From positions 23,178,692 to 23,242,691 of the forward strand of contig CM041298.1 in assembly GCA_023052935.1 (NCBI GenBank): 64,000 nucleotides of DNA. Reading direction: 5' to 3'. Positions within the stretch are counted from its first letter, which is position 1. Every line of letters begins with the position of its first letter. The stretch is from Piezodorus guildinii. Taxonomy: Eukaryota; Arthropoda; Insecta; Hemiptera; Pentatomidae. The position numbers and the translations under genes are program-made. Below the pieces are notes generated by a model. The model worked only from the letters and a program-made list of their open reading frames with translations. It did no database searches and was not told the DNA's origin. This document shows, one piece after another, positions 31,893 to 43,218 of this stretch.

Positions 31893-32460
31893 ATGGTATT
31901 TAGTATAACTTTCTATGGTATTCATAGTAAATACCTTTCCGATAGGCATTGTTCTGTGAAAGTAGGAACCGAACTCTCAGCCATTCAGCAAATTAAGGCA
32001 GGTGTACCTCAGGGGAGAGTTTTAGGGCCAATATTATTTAAAATATACATATCAGAGCTTATACAGCACAATGGGTCTCTGTTGGCTACTTTTACTGATG
32101 AAACAACTGTTTTTTGTTAAGATAAGGAACCTTTCCATCTAGCTTCCAAAGAACACAAAAGTGCTGCGCGAAATAGTGGACGCACCTTAGTGCGTAGTTC
32201 TACGTAACAAATGATGTTATACATAACGAATTGAATATTCCGACTGATACAGAACAAAACATAACATAACTTTTACCAAAGAATAACATACAAGTCCAAC
32301 CATTTTACAGAAACATAAAAACGCTCTGAGAATTTCTACATCCAACCCCGACGACTACACAGGCGGTGGCCAAGAGATATGCGAATCACTTAGCGAGCTC
32401 TGTTGTGATGAGCCATTGCTTCAGCATTTCACAAATTTGCTCATTGGAAAGGAATTGTAG
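31893..32460 (+). pseudogene. Decayed Jockey-like RT fragments with internal deletion
   Basis: The first part (to 32120) has YLSDRHCSVKVGTELS, QQIKAGVPQGRVLGPILFKI and LLATFTDETTVFC, where FADD has become FTDE. The middle of the domain is missing. From about 32204 YVTNDVIHNELNIPT matches the C-terminal motif of Jockey RTs. No active protein is possible. It is unlike the J1 and J2 copies and may be a third subfamily. Confidence 0.7.
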
Positions 32461-32559
32461 ATGGCAAATTAAATTGTATGTCAAATTTATTTTAATAACT
32501 AAAAAATAAAATATAACGTTTTCCGATTAATTTGTTAATTGATTCAATATCTTCCACTC

Positions 32560-32740
32560 GGTGTAACTGCCTATTTGAAATGAATTACCTTACCTTGTTC
32601 ATAAAGTATTTTTTTTCCCGTTTGCAAAGGATACTTACCCCACACTTCACAACTGTACATCTAGAAAGGGCTTAATATAGTTTTGTAAATTGTTACATCA
32701 GGTTTGAAATTGGATTTTCTGTTGATAAAAGGATACTCTG
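32560..32740 (-). pseudogene. Short Jockey-like RT C-terminal fossil
   Basis: Minus-strand translation gives EYPFINRKSNFKPDVTIYK, then a stop, then MYSCEVWGKYP, resembling the LLNRKS...IYKTILKP.W.YG.E.WG block of LINE RTs. Very short and interrupted. Confidence 0.45.
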
Positions 32741-32875
32741 CTAATATTGATTGACGTGTTTTTCTTTTCCTGGTTCATCCCACATCATATCAGGATGAAA
32801 CCAATATTCTACTTCAATTATTGAAGACGGAAAGCCTTGATTCGGTCGGGAGTTTTGTTTTAATGTAATATTTGC

Positions 32876-32909
<34 letters not shown>

Positions 32910-33239
32910 ATATTCACAAAAGCTACAATATAAGCTTTAAAAATAATATTGAATCTCACACTCTTAGTTTTCGTAGTCTACTGTTCCTAAATATTCTAAT
33001 ATTTTTCACATTACCTCGTAGGACATTCCGTCATTGCTTAACATTATTAATATTAGTAATTATAATATAAAAAAAGACTAGGTTCCTTAATAATAACAAT
33101 TTTGTACAATAAACAAGCTGTAAGATTTTTTACTACCCGATTTTGCACATTTCGAGGCCACATTACCGCAGAAACTCAGTGGACCTCTCAAAAAGCAAGA
33201 CGAGGGTAGATGGCAGAAAATGTGGGACGATAGCCAGTT

Positions 33240-33450
33240 AACCGAACTTATGCTTATTAAAAAAAAACAGTCGCAGGGGAGAGGTCGCACTAACCCGACT
33301 GAGGATAGGACACTCGCGGTTGACGCACTACTTTTCACTGTACCTTTTCACTCGGCTGCCCGTGCCCCAGTGCCAGCATTGTGATGGTACCCTTACCATT
33401 CGGCATATTTTTTAAGAATGCCCATATTATTAATTACACCTGAATGAAAT
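33240..33450 (+). pseudogene. LINE C-terminal zinc-knuckle tail, copy A
   Basis: Plus frame RRGEVALTRLRIGHSRLTHY, then PQCQHCDGTLTIRHIF, a stop, and ECPYY. This is the RLRIGH...CxxC...H...C tail that follows RNase H in several LINE clades, as at 9473-10159. The stop inside the knuckle marks decay. Its 3' UTR was separated by the Tc1 element and continues at 34685-35030. Confidence 0.75.
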
Positions 33451-33549
33451 GGGACTGAACCGAAATACACTCACTCAAAAAAGTTTCCATGCAGTATGCC
33501 TTTATTTTCAGCTACAATTTTCTAATGTGCAAATTATTAGTACTAATAT

Positions 33550-33611
<62 letters not shown>

Positions 33612-33921
33612 AATAGTACTTTATTCAGAAATAATACAATCTGCCTCTATCTCGGGAAATAAGTATTAGAGATAAAAGAAGTCATTCATTCCATATATAC
33701 AAAGTAAAACAAACAAATAATAAAATAAGATAAGTTAACATAAATAACAAATGAAAAATAAAATAAATTATAAAAAAATTAAATAAAGTATATGAAATAA
33801 AATAAAATAATTATAATCTTGGCCACATTCATTCTTATATACAACATTTACATACTGCCCCTGGGAACTACGAATCGAACCCCTGCATCCAAAAATGGAT
33901 GCCGAGGCACGCTGTCAGGAA
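33550..33921 (-). mobile_element. J2 LINE 3' fragment with 9-bp TSD, inside the Tc1 element
   Basis: TACTAATAT at 33541-33549 and 33922-33930. A TA microsatellite (33558-33597) and T-run form the tail. AATACAATCTGCC, AAAGAAGTCATTCATTCC and CCCCTGGGAACTACGAATCG match the J2 3' UTR at 7230-7620. Truncated before the coding region. Confidence 0.85.
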
Positions 33922-34149
33922 TACTAATATTATATAAAAAATGTATTTATTTATTTTCATTTCATCATTAATATAAAACAAGGCAGAATGTCATTTGTTA
34001 TTGGTAGGTCAAAAAAGTTTCCATACACTTTCAATATTAATCCTGTCTGTTGTAATCTCACCGTCTTTCCTGTTGTATATGTATAAATCTTACTTCGATA
34101 ATCAAATCTTAGTTCAGTATTAACTTTACATAAGCCTGGGAAACTGATT

Positions 34150-34640
34150 TCTTTTCAATATGAGTGTTTCGCGCAATTTAGGAGAGCTAATGGTTCGCAG
34201 GGCTTACCTATAAGAAAAATTGCATGTCTGTACTGTACACTATGGAGTACAAGGACATAGTTAAAATCTTTGGAGGACAAAACACTTGCTAGAAGATAGG
34301 AGACAGGAAAATCGCAAGAGATTGCTAAAGTCCATGCGAATCCTCACACTACCGTCACTACAATGGCCATTAGAATACATAGGTACTATAGGATTCAAGT
34401 CCACCCAGAAACAATAAAAAATATTCTAAGAAGAGAAGGATACAATAGTCGAGTTACAAGAAAAAAGCCCTTTTTCAGTACATAAACCAGAAAAAGCGGC
34501 TGTAATTTGCTAGAGAGTTGATAAATAAACACAAACATTTCGAAGAAAGGGTCTTTTTCTATTTGGAATCCAAATTTAGTGTTTTTGGGCCAGACGGAAG
34601 GTCAAAGGTGTGGCGGAAATAAACCTCAGCTTTCAAAACT
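34150..34640 (+). pseudogene. Decayed Tc1 transposase
   Basis: Fragments recognisable in order: a helix-turn-helix-like start near 34170, VHPETIKNILRREGYNSR, VTRKKPFFS, then YLESKFSVFGPDGRSKVW, which corresponds to the DESKF...FGSDGR block of Tc1 transposases. The catalytic Asp before ESKF reads as Leu. Stops and frameshifts occur throughout. It could not catalyse transposition. Confidence 0.75.
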
Positions 34641-35044
34641 AACAATTCATTTATAGGTGTATGGAAACTTTTTGATTGAGTGTATATCAACAGTGCTGGG
34701 TAAAAGAAAGGAATCGTTTAAATCAGATTTTTATTTTCTTGAGGAACAATTATTGTTGTTTAAATTGAAAAGACTATAATCTAAAAGACTATAACGTTGT
34801 ACATTCCTGGTCATTTTTTAATTAATTATTTTATTTATTTATACTTTAATGTTTTCTTGACTTTATTTTTTTTTTACATTATTTTTTACCTAATAATCAT
34901 TTATTTGATAGTTACTTGTCGACTGATAGTTCTTTCTTAAAAAGGTTAAATATACATATAGTATCAAGGCGTTGACGACTTTGGACTTCAGGGTTTACTT
35001 CTTAAAACCAAAATAAGCAAAAAAACTGCAAACACATCCCTAGT

Positions 35045-35540
35045 CCACATCTAGCCGTAGCAGCCGCAGGGAGGAGGTCCCATTGACCCATCTGGGGATA
35101 TGATACTCGCGGCTAACGCACTAGTACCTTTTCACTCGGCTGCCCGTGCCCCGGTGCCAACATTGTGATGGATCCCTCACCATTCGGCATATTTTTCAGG
35201 AATACCCATATTATTCATTACACATGGGACCATTAGAGAGGAAACCATTAAATTAGTTTTTGATTTTCTTAAGGAGCATTTATTGTTGTCTAAATAGTAA
35301 AGACTATAACGTTGTACATTGATGGTCGTTTTTTAATTAATTCAATTTTTTTTTTTCTTGGCTTTAAATTTTTTTTTTCACATTGTTCTTTACCTAATAA
35401 TTATTTAATTGATAGTTACTAGTTGCATAATAGTTCTTTCTTATAAAGGTTAAATATACAATAGTATCTAAGCGTTGATTACCTTAGGGTTTTACGCCTT
35501 AAAACCAAAACAAACAAACTGCAAAAATCATGTTTCTAAT
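35045..35540 (+). pseudogene. LINE C-terminal zinc-knuckle tail, copy B, with 3' UTR
   Basis: Translation gives SRLTH, then YLFTRLPVPRCQHCDGSL and IRHIFQEYPYY, matching copy A. The 3' UTR (GACTATAACGTTGTACATTG, CTTTCTTATAAAGGTTAAAT) repeats that of copy A at 34690-35030. Discounting the Tc1 element, A and B are a tandem duplication with a unit of about 580 bases. The Cys at the end of the knuckle is replaced by Tyr here. Confidence 0.75.
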
Positions 35541-36515
35541 AATAATAAAATCTAATAAGGAAATAAAAATTTGTGCGTCAGACATACCATGGTGTAGGAT
35601 GCTTGAATAGGTACACGAAGTAATGACTTAACTGTTCTTCCCCTTTCCGAGGAATGCCTATCCACTGATTAATTTATTTATCACCATCATAGTAAGGTTG
35701 AAACCAATTTAGTGATGGTAGGGGTTATCAACATTGCTGCTTGACAGACCCTGAGTCTAAATTAATTATCCAGATTTCATGAACCGGAGGGAACTTTAGT
35801 CCAAGTTGATTCAGAACTTGTCCCGGATCCGGGTACATTCACTTGTCAATCTTCTCGGAATAATGTTTTATTAACAAGGAAAACGTTCGGGTATCCAATA
35901 CAATCGTTATAAATCTAAAATGATTCAGGAAAAATTCCTTTTAAAAATGGTATTATTACATATATTTTTATTATTACTGACCTATAATGAATATATAATA
36001 AATTCGTTTAGTGAAATATAGAGCAAGAAAGAGGAAGTATTGCGATTGTGAAAATTTTATTTTTTGTCCTCGGTGTCCAAATGACCAAGTACCTCAAAAA
36101 GGCCTGCTGACAAGAATACCAAATGTGTACCACCGATTTCGATGATTTTTTTAAAGGTATAACTAGACATTAAATCATTAGACTTTGCAAAAAATTAGGG
36201 GGCCCACGTCCCCAGGAGCCACGTAAAACAAATTGTAAAGTTTTTTTTTCGCAAAAAACACATTTTATTTAATATTCTGGTTCTAGTGAAGGTATACAAA
36301 TAAGTTACTGCCAAATTACCCTATTTCAAAGGAAAAAAAAAATAACAAAAAATAAGCCATTAAATTATTTAAGTTTTACGCTTAGTATAAAATATAAAAG
36401 TTTATTAAAAACAGTGTTCCTCACTCTTAAAAAGGAATCTTAATCTGAACACAGGTTTTAATAAACCTTATTAAGAAGAGATTATTTATATTTTTGGGGT
36501 CATTAACAAGCATAG
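35541..36515. other. Spacer; family 1 fragment at 36005-36120
   Basis: GAAGTATTGCGATTGTGAAA and CAAATGACCAAGTACC mark a plus-oriented family 1 piece. A balanced patch at 35590-35870 (TGAACCGGAGGGAACTTTAG) may be an unidentified SINE. The rest shows nothing recognisable. Confidence 0.45.
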
Positions 36516-36543
36516 AGGGGAGCTCGTGGTTGAGTGGCTAGCG

Positions 36544-36604
<61 letters not shown>
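36516..36604 (+). repeat. Family A SINE head running into a (TA)n microsatellite
   Basis: GGGGAGCTCGTGGTTGAGTG and GCTAGCGCAC are the SINE 5' end. It stops at an uninterrupted TA tract of about 56 bases. Confidence 0.75.
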
Positions 36605-36609
<5 letters not shown>

Positions 36610-37390
36610 TATTTTTTTTTTAGACCATAAGGATTTATTTTTATTTATTGTCGTTATTCTAAGGGTGCTCGATCCCAGAATAAATTTATTTTTCATTTCT
36701 TATTTAACCGCAATTATGTACTACTTTTGCTAATCGGACAATGAGAGTCTAAAATTTTACCTATCCAGGATTAATTTGGACATGCATTTTTAAAGAGTAG
36801 CTTAATTACACAGATTCATACTGCATAACCACGTTATTTTTCTTTTTACTTTATATAAAAATTCTGTCGGCTCAGAACTTTCTTCTTTGGAGTAATGAAT
36901 GCTCTTATGTTAGCCACTACACCACAGGAGCCCCCGTTCGGTTTTTTGTATATTAATCTACTGAAATGATAGAAAATAAATAAATTTAAAAAAATGGGAA
37001 ATATAAATTCGTTGCCGAATTAATTGAAACGGAGTGAAACTGACATAGAATCCATAATAACTAAATCAGTCCTCCATCTCTTCCAAATTATTCCATCAAC
37101 CAATCAATCTATTGGAAATAATTGAATTTCCGCATTAATTAATATGTTAATCGCCTAATATCTCATTTCAAACGACAAAATATGTTTATATAGGTAGACA
37201 ATTTTTCATTATACAACTGAAGGGTTTATAATTTTATTTATATAAATATATTTGTGCAGATCTTATTCAACCCTCTCTTCATTTTAAATATTCGTTTATT
37301 ATTTTCAATAAAAAAATCTTTCGACCAAAAAATACCCTTCTTCCCCCTCCCCCCAACTACGAAATTTGGGAGTTTACGTTTTAAGATACG
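36605..37390. other. AT-rich spacer with a SINE B head on the minus strand (36893-36940)
   Basis: The minus strand reads GGGGGCTCCTGTGGTGTAG then TGGCTAACATAAGAG, the start of a family B head. No other feature. Confidence 0.5.
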
Positions 37391-37403
37391 TATAATCGGA
37401 ATA

Positions 37404-37776
37404 ACAACGGCTTAAGGTTTTCGAAAATAAGGTATTGCGTAAAATATTTGGTCCAAAGAGAGATGAGGCCACTGGGGAGTTTAGAAGGTTGCATAATGCG
37501 GAATTGCGGAACTTGCATCCTGTGAATATAATTGAGCTGATTGCATCGCGGAGACTCAAATGGGCGAGTAAAGTTGTTGGGCTCGATGACGAGCGGATTC
37601 CGAGAAAGTTGGTATTTGCTGATCCGACTGGTAGGCGTCCGAAAGGTAGGCCGAAGCGGAGATGGGAGGATTGCGTTAAGGCTGATCTCGGGAGCTTGGG
37701 CTTGAATGGTGAACATTGGACGATTCTGTGTAGGCGGAATTTGGTGGTATCGGCATCGAATCTTCGGGTTCGCTAA
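37404..37776 (+). pseudogene. RTE reverse transcriptase C-terminus
   Basis: An uninterrupted frame from the truncation point: RLKVFENKVLRKIFGPKR, then EATGEFRRLHNAELRNLH, NIIELIASRRLKWASKVVG, RPKGRPKRRWEDCVKADL and VVSASNLRVR before the stop at 37776. It differs from the 10612 copy by a few residues (NLHP for SLYP, GLDDER for GLSEER) and matches the 63399 copy at those positions, so at least two RTE subfamilies exist. No catalytic residues remain. Confidence 0.9.
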
Positions 37777-37803
37777 GCCTATTATTATTATTATTATTAT
37801 TAT
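37404..37803 (+). mobile_element. 5'-truncated RTE LINE, 400 bp, 13-bp TSD
   Basis: TATAATCGGAATA is exact at 37391-37403 and 37804-37816. The element carries only the end of the RTE frame and a (TTA)n tail (37781-37803). Confidence 0.92.
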
Positions 37804-37816
37804 TATAATCGGAATA

Positions 37817-38442
37817 GCGAATAAAAAAAATTCGTTTGCCACACGCCATCTGCGACTTTTCTCCGAATCTACTGTAACAACTTTTTTTTTTAAATTGATT
37901 TTAAAACGGAGGTAAATGATAGTCATGTGTTAGCCGCACCGAATCTTTTAATTTTTAATTAGATAATTATTCTTGAGATATCTGGAAAATGAGGAAGTCT
38001 AGGTTTTTAATATAGTCGTGAATAGAGAAAGATTTTGTTGGAGCAGATCAATAAGTCCCGCCTAGTTTGGAAAGAACGGCAAACGATTTCCTATTGACGC
38101 TGGGACGCGGGAAAACAAACACACTTATTGCCTCCTATGTCCTATTCTCTGTGACAGACTTCCTATCTGATACAGAATATTAAAACTCTATATATAATAT
38201 AAAATATTATGTTATAAAATATTATATTATAAAATATTATAAAGTAAAAACTCTAGTATATAAAATATTATCGCATAAAATAGGCAGACTATACTATATT
38301 TATACTTTGAAAAAGACATTCCCAATAAATATTTAGATTTCGGTGACTTAGACGCCAAACAGACTGTATTGTAACTAAAAAAATTCATGCATCACTAAAG
38401 ATCAAATAATTAAAAAAAAACCTATAAAGTGCTTGGCAATAT
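37817..38442. other. Family 1 end fragment, then AT-rich spacer
   Basis: 37855-37945 is a plus-oriented family 1 end (GGAGGTAAATGATAGTCATG). AAAATATTAT words repeat at about 38185-38240. No coding signal. Confidence 0.5.
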
Positions 38443-38581
38443 AAAAAATCTGATGTGAGCTACATCCGACTTATACTTACCTCCGTTTTTAAATCGATTT
38501 AAGAATTTCAAAATACAGTTAGAGATAAAAATTAGTGAAACTATTAAAGAATTAATTAAATTGAATTTCTATAGAAACATG

Positions 38582-39753
38582 ATTTGAACCTCTATTGAAT
38601 GGGGTTAAAGATGCGAATATCAACATAATTGCGGATCCGACTGAGATAATAAATAAATTTAAACAACACTTTGACGACATTCTAAATACGGAAAATAATA
38701 ATCAATCTCCTCCCTCTGAATACCAGAGCGCTGAACCATGGGTAGAACAGGGGATACCTAAAAAGTTAGTAAACTTGGTAGAGATGTTTTTGTCGGAAAC
38801 ATTTCATAAAGTTAGAATCGGTCATAATTACTCCGAGAGATTTGAGGTGCGATCGGGTTTGAAACAGGGTGACTCCCTTTCACCTGTTTTGTTTAATATA
38901 GCCTTAGAATATGTTATAGAAAAGGTGATGTGTACCGAGAAAGGCTTAAATATGGTTGACAAGATTCCGGTTCTGGGGTATGCCGATGATTTGGTACTAC
39001 TAGGTGAAGACACGGAAACTATACAACTAAATACAAGTGTGTTAATAAAAACCGGTAAACAAATAGGTCTCGAATTAAATACCGATAAGACGAAATATAT
39101 GATTAGTTGCAGAAATGGTGGTGATCTTCATGATATTAATATTTCAGGTCATACTTTTGAACACGTAGAGAAATTCAAGTATTTAGGTTCAATGATAACA
39201 AGAAAAAATGAAATCCAGAATGAAATAAAGTCCCGGTTAAAAGTGGGAAATGCGTGTTATTATTCAGTTGCTAAATTACTTAGCTCGCGGCTTCTGTCTA
39301 AAAACTTAAAGGTCAGAATTTATAAAACTATTATTCTTACGTGGCCGCTTACTTTGAAGGATGAACAACGGCTTAAGGTTTTCGAGAATAAGGTACTGCG
39401 TAAAATATTTGGTCCGAAGAGAGATGAGGCCACTGGGGAGTTTAGAAGGTTGCACAACGCGGAATTGCGGAGTTTGTACCCTGTGAATATAATTGAATTG
39501 ATAGCATCGCGGAGACTCAAATGGGCGCGTAAAGTTGTTGGGCTTAGTGAGGAACGGATTCCGAGAAAGTTGGTATTCGCTGAACCGACTGGTAGGCGTC
39601 CGAAAGGTAGGCCGAAGCGTCGATGGGAGGATTGCATTAAGGCTGATCTCGGGGCCTTGGGCTTGACCGGTGAACATTGGACGAGTCTGTGCAGGCGAAG
39701 TTTGGTGGTATCGGCATCGAACCTTCGGATTCGGTAAGCCTATTATTATAATT
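38582..39753 (+). mobile_element. RTE LINE, 5'-truncated and internally deleted, 11-bp TSD
   Basis: ATAGAAACATG (38571-38581) and ATACAAACATG (39754-39764) flank it, with one mismatch. A short ATT-rich tail follows the stop. Two internal deletions relative to the 10612 copy keep the frame. Confidence 0.85.
38595..39737 (+). CDS. RTE polyprotein remnant with two in-frame deletions
   Basis: A 380-codon open frame. It starts in the linker after the endonuclease (NIIADPTEIINKFKQHFDD). At SAEPW it jumps to VEQGIPKKLVNLVEM, losing the RT fingers and the first catalytic motif (FKKAYDS). It keeps RSGLKQGDSLSPVLFNIALE and LGYADDLVLLGED, then joins KTIIL directly to TWPLTLKDE, losing eight residues of the thumb region. 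Without the first catalytic Asp it cannot polymerise. It shows what the 10612 copy looks like across its frameshift, where this copy reads ACGGAAAAT and that one lacks a G. Confidence 0.85.
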   Translation: MNGVKDANINIIADPTEIINKFKQHFDDILNTENNNQSPPSEYQSAEPWVEQGIPKKLVNLVEMFLSETFHKVRIGHNYSERFEVRSGLKQGDSLSPVLFNIALEYVIEKVMCTEKGLNMVDKIPVLGYADDLVLLGEDTETIQLNTSVLIKTGKQIGLELNTDKTKYMISCRNGGDLHDINISGHTFEHVEKFKYLGSMITRKNEIQNEIKSRLKVGNACYYSVAKLLSSRLLSKNLKVRIYKTIILTWPLTLKDEQRLKVFENKVLRKIFGPKRDEATGEFRRLHNAELRSLYPVNIIELIASRRLKWARKVVGLSEERIPRKLVFAEPTGRRPKGRPKRRWEDCIKADLGALGLTGEHWTSLCRRSLVVSASNLRIR

Positions 39754-40500
39754 ATACAAACATGTGTTTTATTAAAAAATCTATTATATTATTATTTAAA
39801 ACAATCAATTAGTTTTATCACCTTTTGATCAGTCTTTATTACCTTTTACAAGCTTGTATTTAAGATAATATTTTTTCTTTAATCATTAGCTTTCCAAGGT
39901 ATATTGTAAATGTACAAAAAAAGAAAAAGCAAATGTACTAAAAAAATATTGTTTCAGTTTTCTCCTCTAGTTGTTTATCGAATTCGCTCAACTTGCATAT
40001 TTAGCTGTTATTTATCAATGTTAACAAGATGATGTGATTATTTTAATAGAAACCACAAAATTACTGGTAGTTTTGAGGAAGAAAATTTAAAATATTTAAG
40101 TTCTGTCAGTCTAATTAAATCTGAACGAAACCTACATCGTGTTAAAGCTTATTAAATTTTACGTTATTGTAGGGAATATAATTAAAATCGCTAGGGCCAT
40201 TTTTGAGAAAATCTTAAAAAAGTACAAAATGCATGGTATAAAGTGGCTCTTCTGCTGGGCCGATTTTGATGAAAAAGGTTTAGTAAGGTCTGGGACATAG
40301 ACTGTCTTAAAATATGAAATTTGAATTTTATACTACTTATCACACACACACACACAAACAGACCTTTAAGCGGGACTTGGTCATATGGACTCTAAAACGT
40401 GTATTTCAGGTAAAAACTGGAATTCGAAAATTTTCACGATCGCAACACTTTCCCTTACTATACATTTCGTAATTATAATATTATACGTTAAAGTAAAAAT

Positions 40501-41765
40501 TATAAATCTCCTTTTTATAATGACAAATAATTTAAAACCAGTTCAATTGTCTTAGAGATAATGATTTAAGAATTGTTATGTATAGAGGATACTGAGGGGT
40601 GTAGATTCATCATTGGATAATTATTATATTAAATAAACATTTATAGGCCTTTGTCGGGTGTTTACTCCCCCTCCCTCCCCTCCTGTTTCCCCATCGGTCT
40701 GGGATACCAGAGACTCCTGGTAGTTTCCCCCAGCAGCAGCCGACAAGAATATTAAGTGTGGTCAAAATATAAAAATAAGATCACAAAGGGTGTATCGCCA
40801 CCCGGGGTGACGAGGATGAGGGAGATGATTCGAAGGGGAGTTTTAATTCAGCCACGAGAGTCAAGTTCTATCTACTAGAAGTGAGGTCGGTCGGGGGTCA
40901 GATAGTAGCTGGAGGATAAAGCCTAGAAGAGGCGACTAAGTGTTTTAAAGGTATTTTCTTTTTTTTGTAATATTGCATGGCACGTTTAACTATACTGTCC
41001 CTCAGTATCCTTAGGCATGTTTTAAATAGATTGTATATGTATAACTTTTCTTTAATCTTCTCCTGAATGCCACCTATTGGGATTGGTACACACGATAGTT
41101 TTGGAAAGGAAATCCAATGGTTTCAGTAATATTAATCTATATATATATATATATATATATATTAAAGATATCAAGTAAGCTAGTTTTTGAAGATACCGTT
41201 GCAGTAGAAAAGCAGTTGATCAAAAGCGTAGCAGAAAAGGGATATAAATTAAATTTCCAACATTCTTCCAACTACAAAAATTTTTAAAAAAAATGTTGAT
41301 TCTTAAATAAGTTAAATTTTTTCTTGGCTATTTTCTATGTCGCAGTAAAGTACATCAAGCGCGGACACTAATTTGGAGCCGGGCCAGCCACCGCGCGATT
41401 CCAGCCAAGTCCAATAATTAGGGTGGAACTTACCTCAAGTAATAGAGATATTATGGCTCTCAAATTCTTGATTTTAAATTTTTTTTAAATGCACATAACA
41501 TAAATTATTTTAAAGATTATATAGTTGACCATGAGATAAATATGGTTTACGGTAAAAAAATAATAGCAAATAATAAACAACTATATATTAACCATTTAAC
41601 TAATGAATCTAACATGCATGGTAAACATTGGGTTGTAAAACGAGTCTGTACCGTGTTTTGCTAGTGATTTCAAGAAAAACTTCATATTTTTGAGAATATT
41701 TTTAATCAATTATATATGACCTATTTTCATTTATTACATTATGGCATATTTCTAATACTTTGGTA
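40501..41765. other. Spacer with a GC-rich patch (about 40655-40960)
   Basis: The patch holds CCCCTCCCTCCCCTCC and CACCCGGGGTGACG and has no coding frame of note. It could be the UTR of an unknown LINE. A TA run is at 41139-41162. The rest is AT-rich. Confidence 0.4.
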
Positions 41766-42036
41766 GTAATATCTAAAATATTTAGCTCTACAACGGTATA
41801 TTATACGTCTATAATACTACTTTTAGGAAATGTAAAAAAAAAAAAAAAATTATCTAAAAATAAATGTTTTCTCTTTTCTCCTCTTGTTGGTTGTAAAATT
41901 CCTTCATCTTGTATTTTAGACGCTCTTCAGCCATATTAATAAGATTAATAATAATTAAAATACAGGAATCTACAGGATTAGAAGTACTTTAAAGGAAAAA
42001 AAAAATTAAAAATTCGGCATTCAGGTCTTGCCATAG

Positions 42037-42072
<36 letters not shown>

Positions 42073-42181
42073 CTGTCAGACGGTTTTAATAAGAATGAAA
42101 CCTATATGATATTTTTTTAAACATTTTATTGATATTTACAACTGTACTTAAAATGAATACAATAAGTAAATGGGCTAATTA

Positions 42182-42573
42182 CAATTGAGACGTTGATTTC
42201 CAAAAGGTACTAAAGGACATTTTTTACGAAATTGATATTTTTACATATTTGTATTCTCATCATTTAGTTTTATCTAAATATTCTATTTGATGTTATCTAA
42301 TGAATTCCCAAGTCCTTAAAAAACGCGATTTAGAAATGCAGTAATTTTCTAAAAGTACTAATTACGCATTTATTTTCGCCCCAAATCATTCTAAAAAAAT
42401 TCATTTCATAACTTTAATATGATGTAATTATTATAGTAAAAAAATAATTCTAAATTTTAAGGCCAAAATACCCAAATTTGCTAGTTTAATAATATAGTAA
42501 TGAGAGATTTTCGCGCTTCCTGTAAAATTTCCTAGAATGGATATAGTTCCTTTTGGAAATCAACGTCTCAATT
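42182..42573. mobile_element. MITE-like block
   Basis: Same unit as at 19810, inverted relative to the adjacent J1 strand order. The inverted ends are clear. No frame. Confidence 0.7.
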
Positions 42574-43218
42574 ATGGGCTTGAAAATGTCATTTATTAAA
42601 ATTAATGCCAACAAATCCAACCAAATTACCTTTACCCTTCGTCGTAAACCTATGACATCCTGCCCTACTGTCTCCTTCAATAATACTCCTCTTGTCCCGG
42701 TTGAACAGATCCGATATCTAGGACTGCACCTTGACAAACGCCTTACTTGGAACCCTCACACAAGACTGAAACGACAAGAAACTGCACGACGTTTTCGACT
42801 TCTTCAACACTTGCTAGACAAACGTTCTAGTCTTCCACTTAACTACAAAAGACTCATCTACATGACTATCATAAGGCCGATATGTACTTACGGAGTGGAG
42901 CTTTGGGGCTCTACTAAACCATCGAATTCTTCCCGTATCCAATCCCTACAATCCAAAATCCTTCGTAAAATTCTAAATGCTCCTTATTTTGTCACGAACA
43001 AACTTATCCATAAAGACCTCAACGTTCCGTATGTTGCTGATTTGGCCCGATCTAGATACCATTCCTTTCATGACAAACTCCATTCCCACCCTAATCCTCT
43101 TGTTTTAATACTTTCTTCCTCCTCAATTCCTGACAATCCTCCGAGGCGTCTGAAAAGAAGATGGCCTAGTGTAGAAAAGTTACAGGAGTGTTTGCCATTG
43201 GGTAGTTTCTTTTCTTAA
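42574..43218 (+). pseudogene. Jockey J1 RT C-terminal region
   Basis: The open frame begins in the MITE end (so its first codons are not Jockey). It then reads INANKSNQITFTLRRKPM, EQIRYLGLHLDKRLTWNP, RRFRLLQHLLDKRSSLPL, RPICTYGVELWGSTKPSN, APYFVTNKLIHKDLNVPYV and ends NPPRRLKRRWPSVEKLQECL before a stop at 43216-43218. This is the most intact J1 C-terminus here, ending in its natural stop and 3' UTR. The catalytic palm is absent. Confidence 0.85.

Larger units (their letters stand above)
33468..34682 (+). mobile_element. Tc1-like DNA transposon, TA duplication, split by a LINE tail
   Basis: The left end CACTCACTCAAAAAAGTTTCC and the right end GGAAACTTTTTGATTGAGTG are inverted copies. TA flanks both sides (33466-33467, 34683-34684). 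The insertion at 33550-33921 lies in its left half. The transposase is decayed. Confidence 0.85.
38443..40500 (-). repeat. Family 1 copy split by an RTE element
   Basis: Left part to 38581 (decayed CTGATGTGAGCTACATCCGA start). Right part from 39754 to about 40500 with CA repeats at 40340 and TTTTCACGATCGCAACACTT. Confidence 0.8.
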
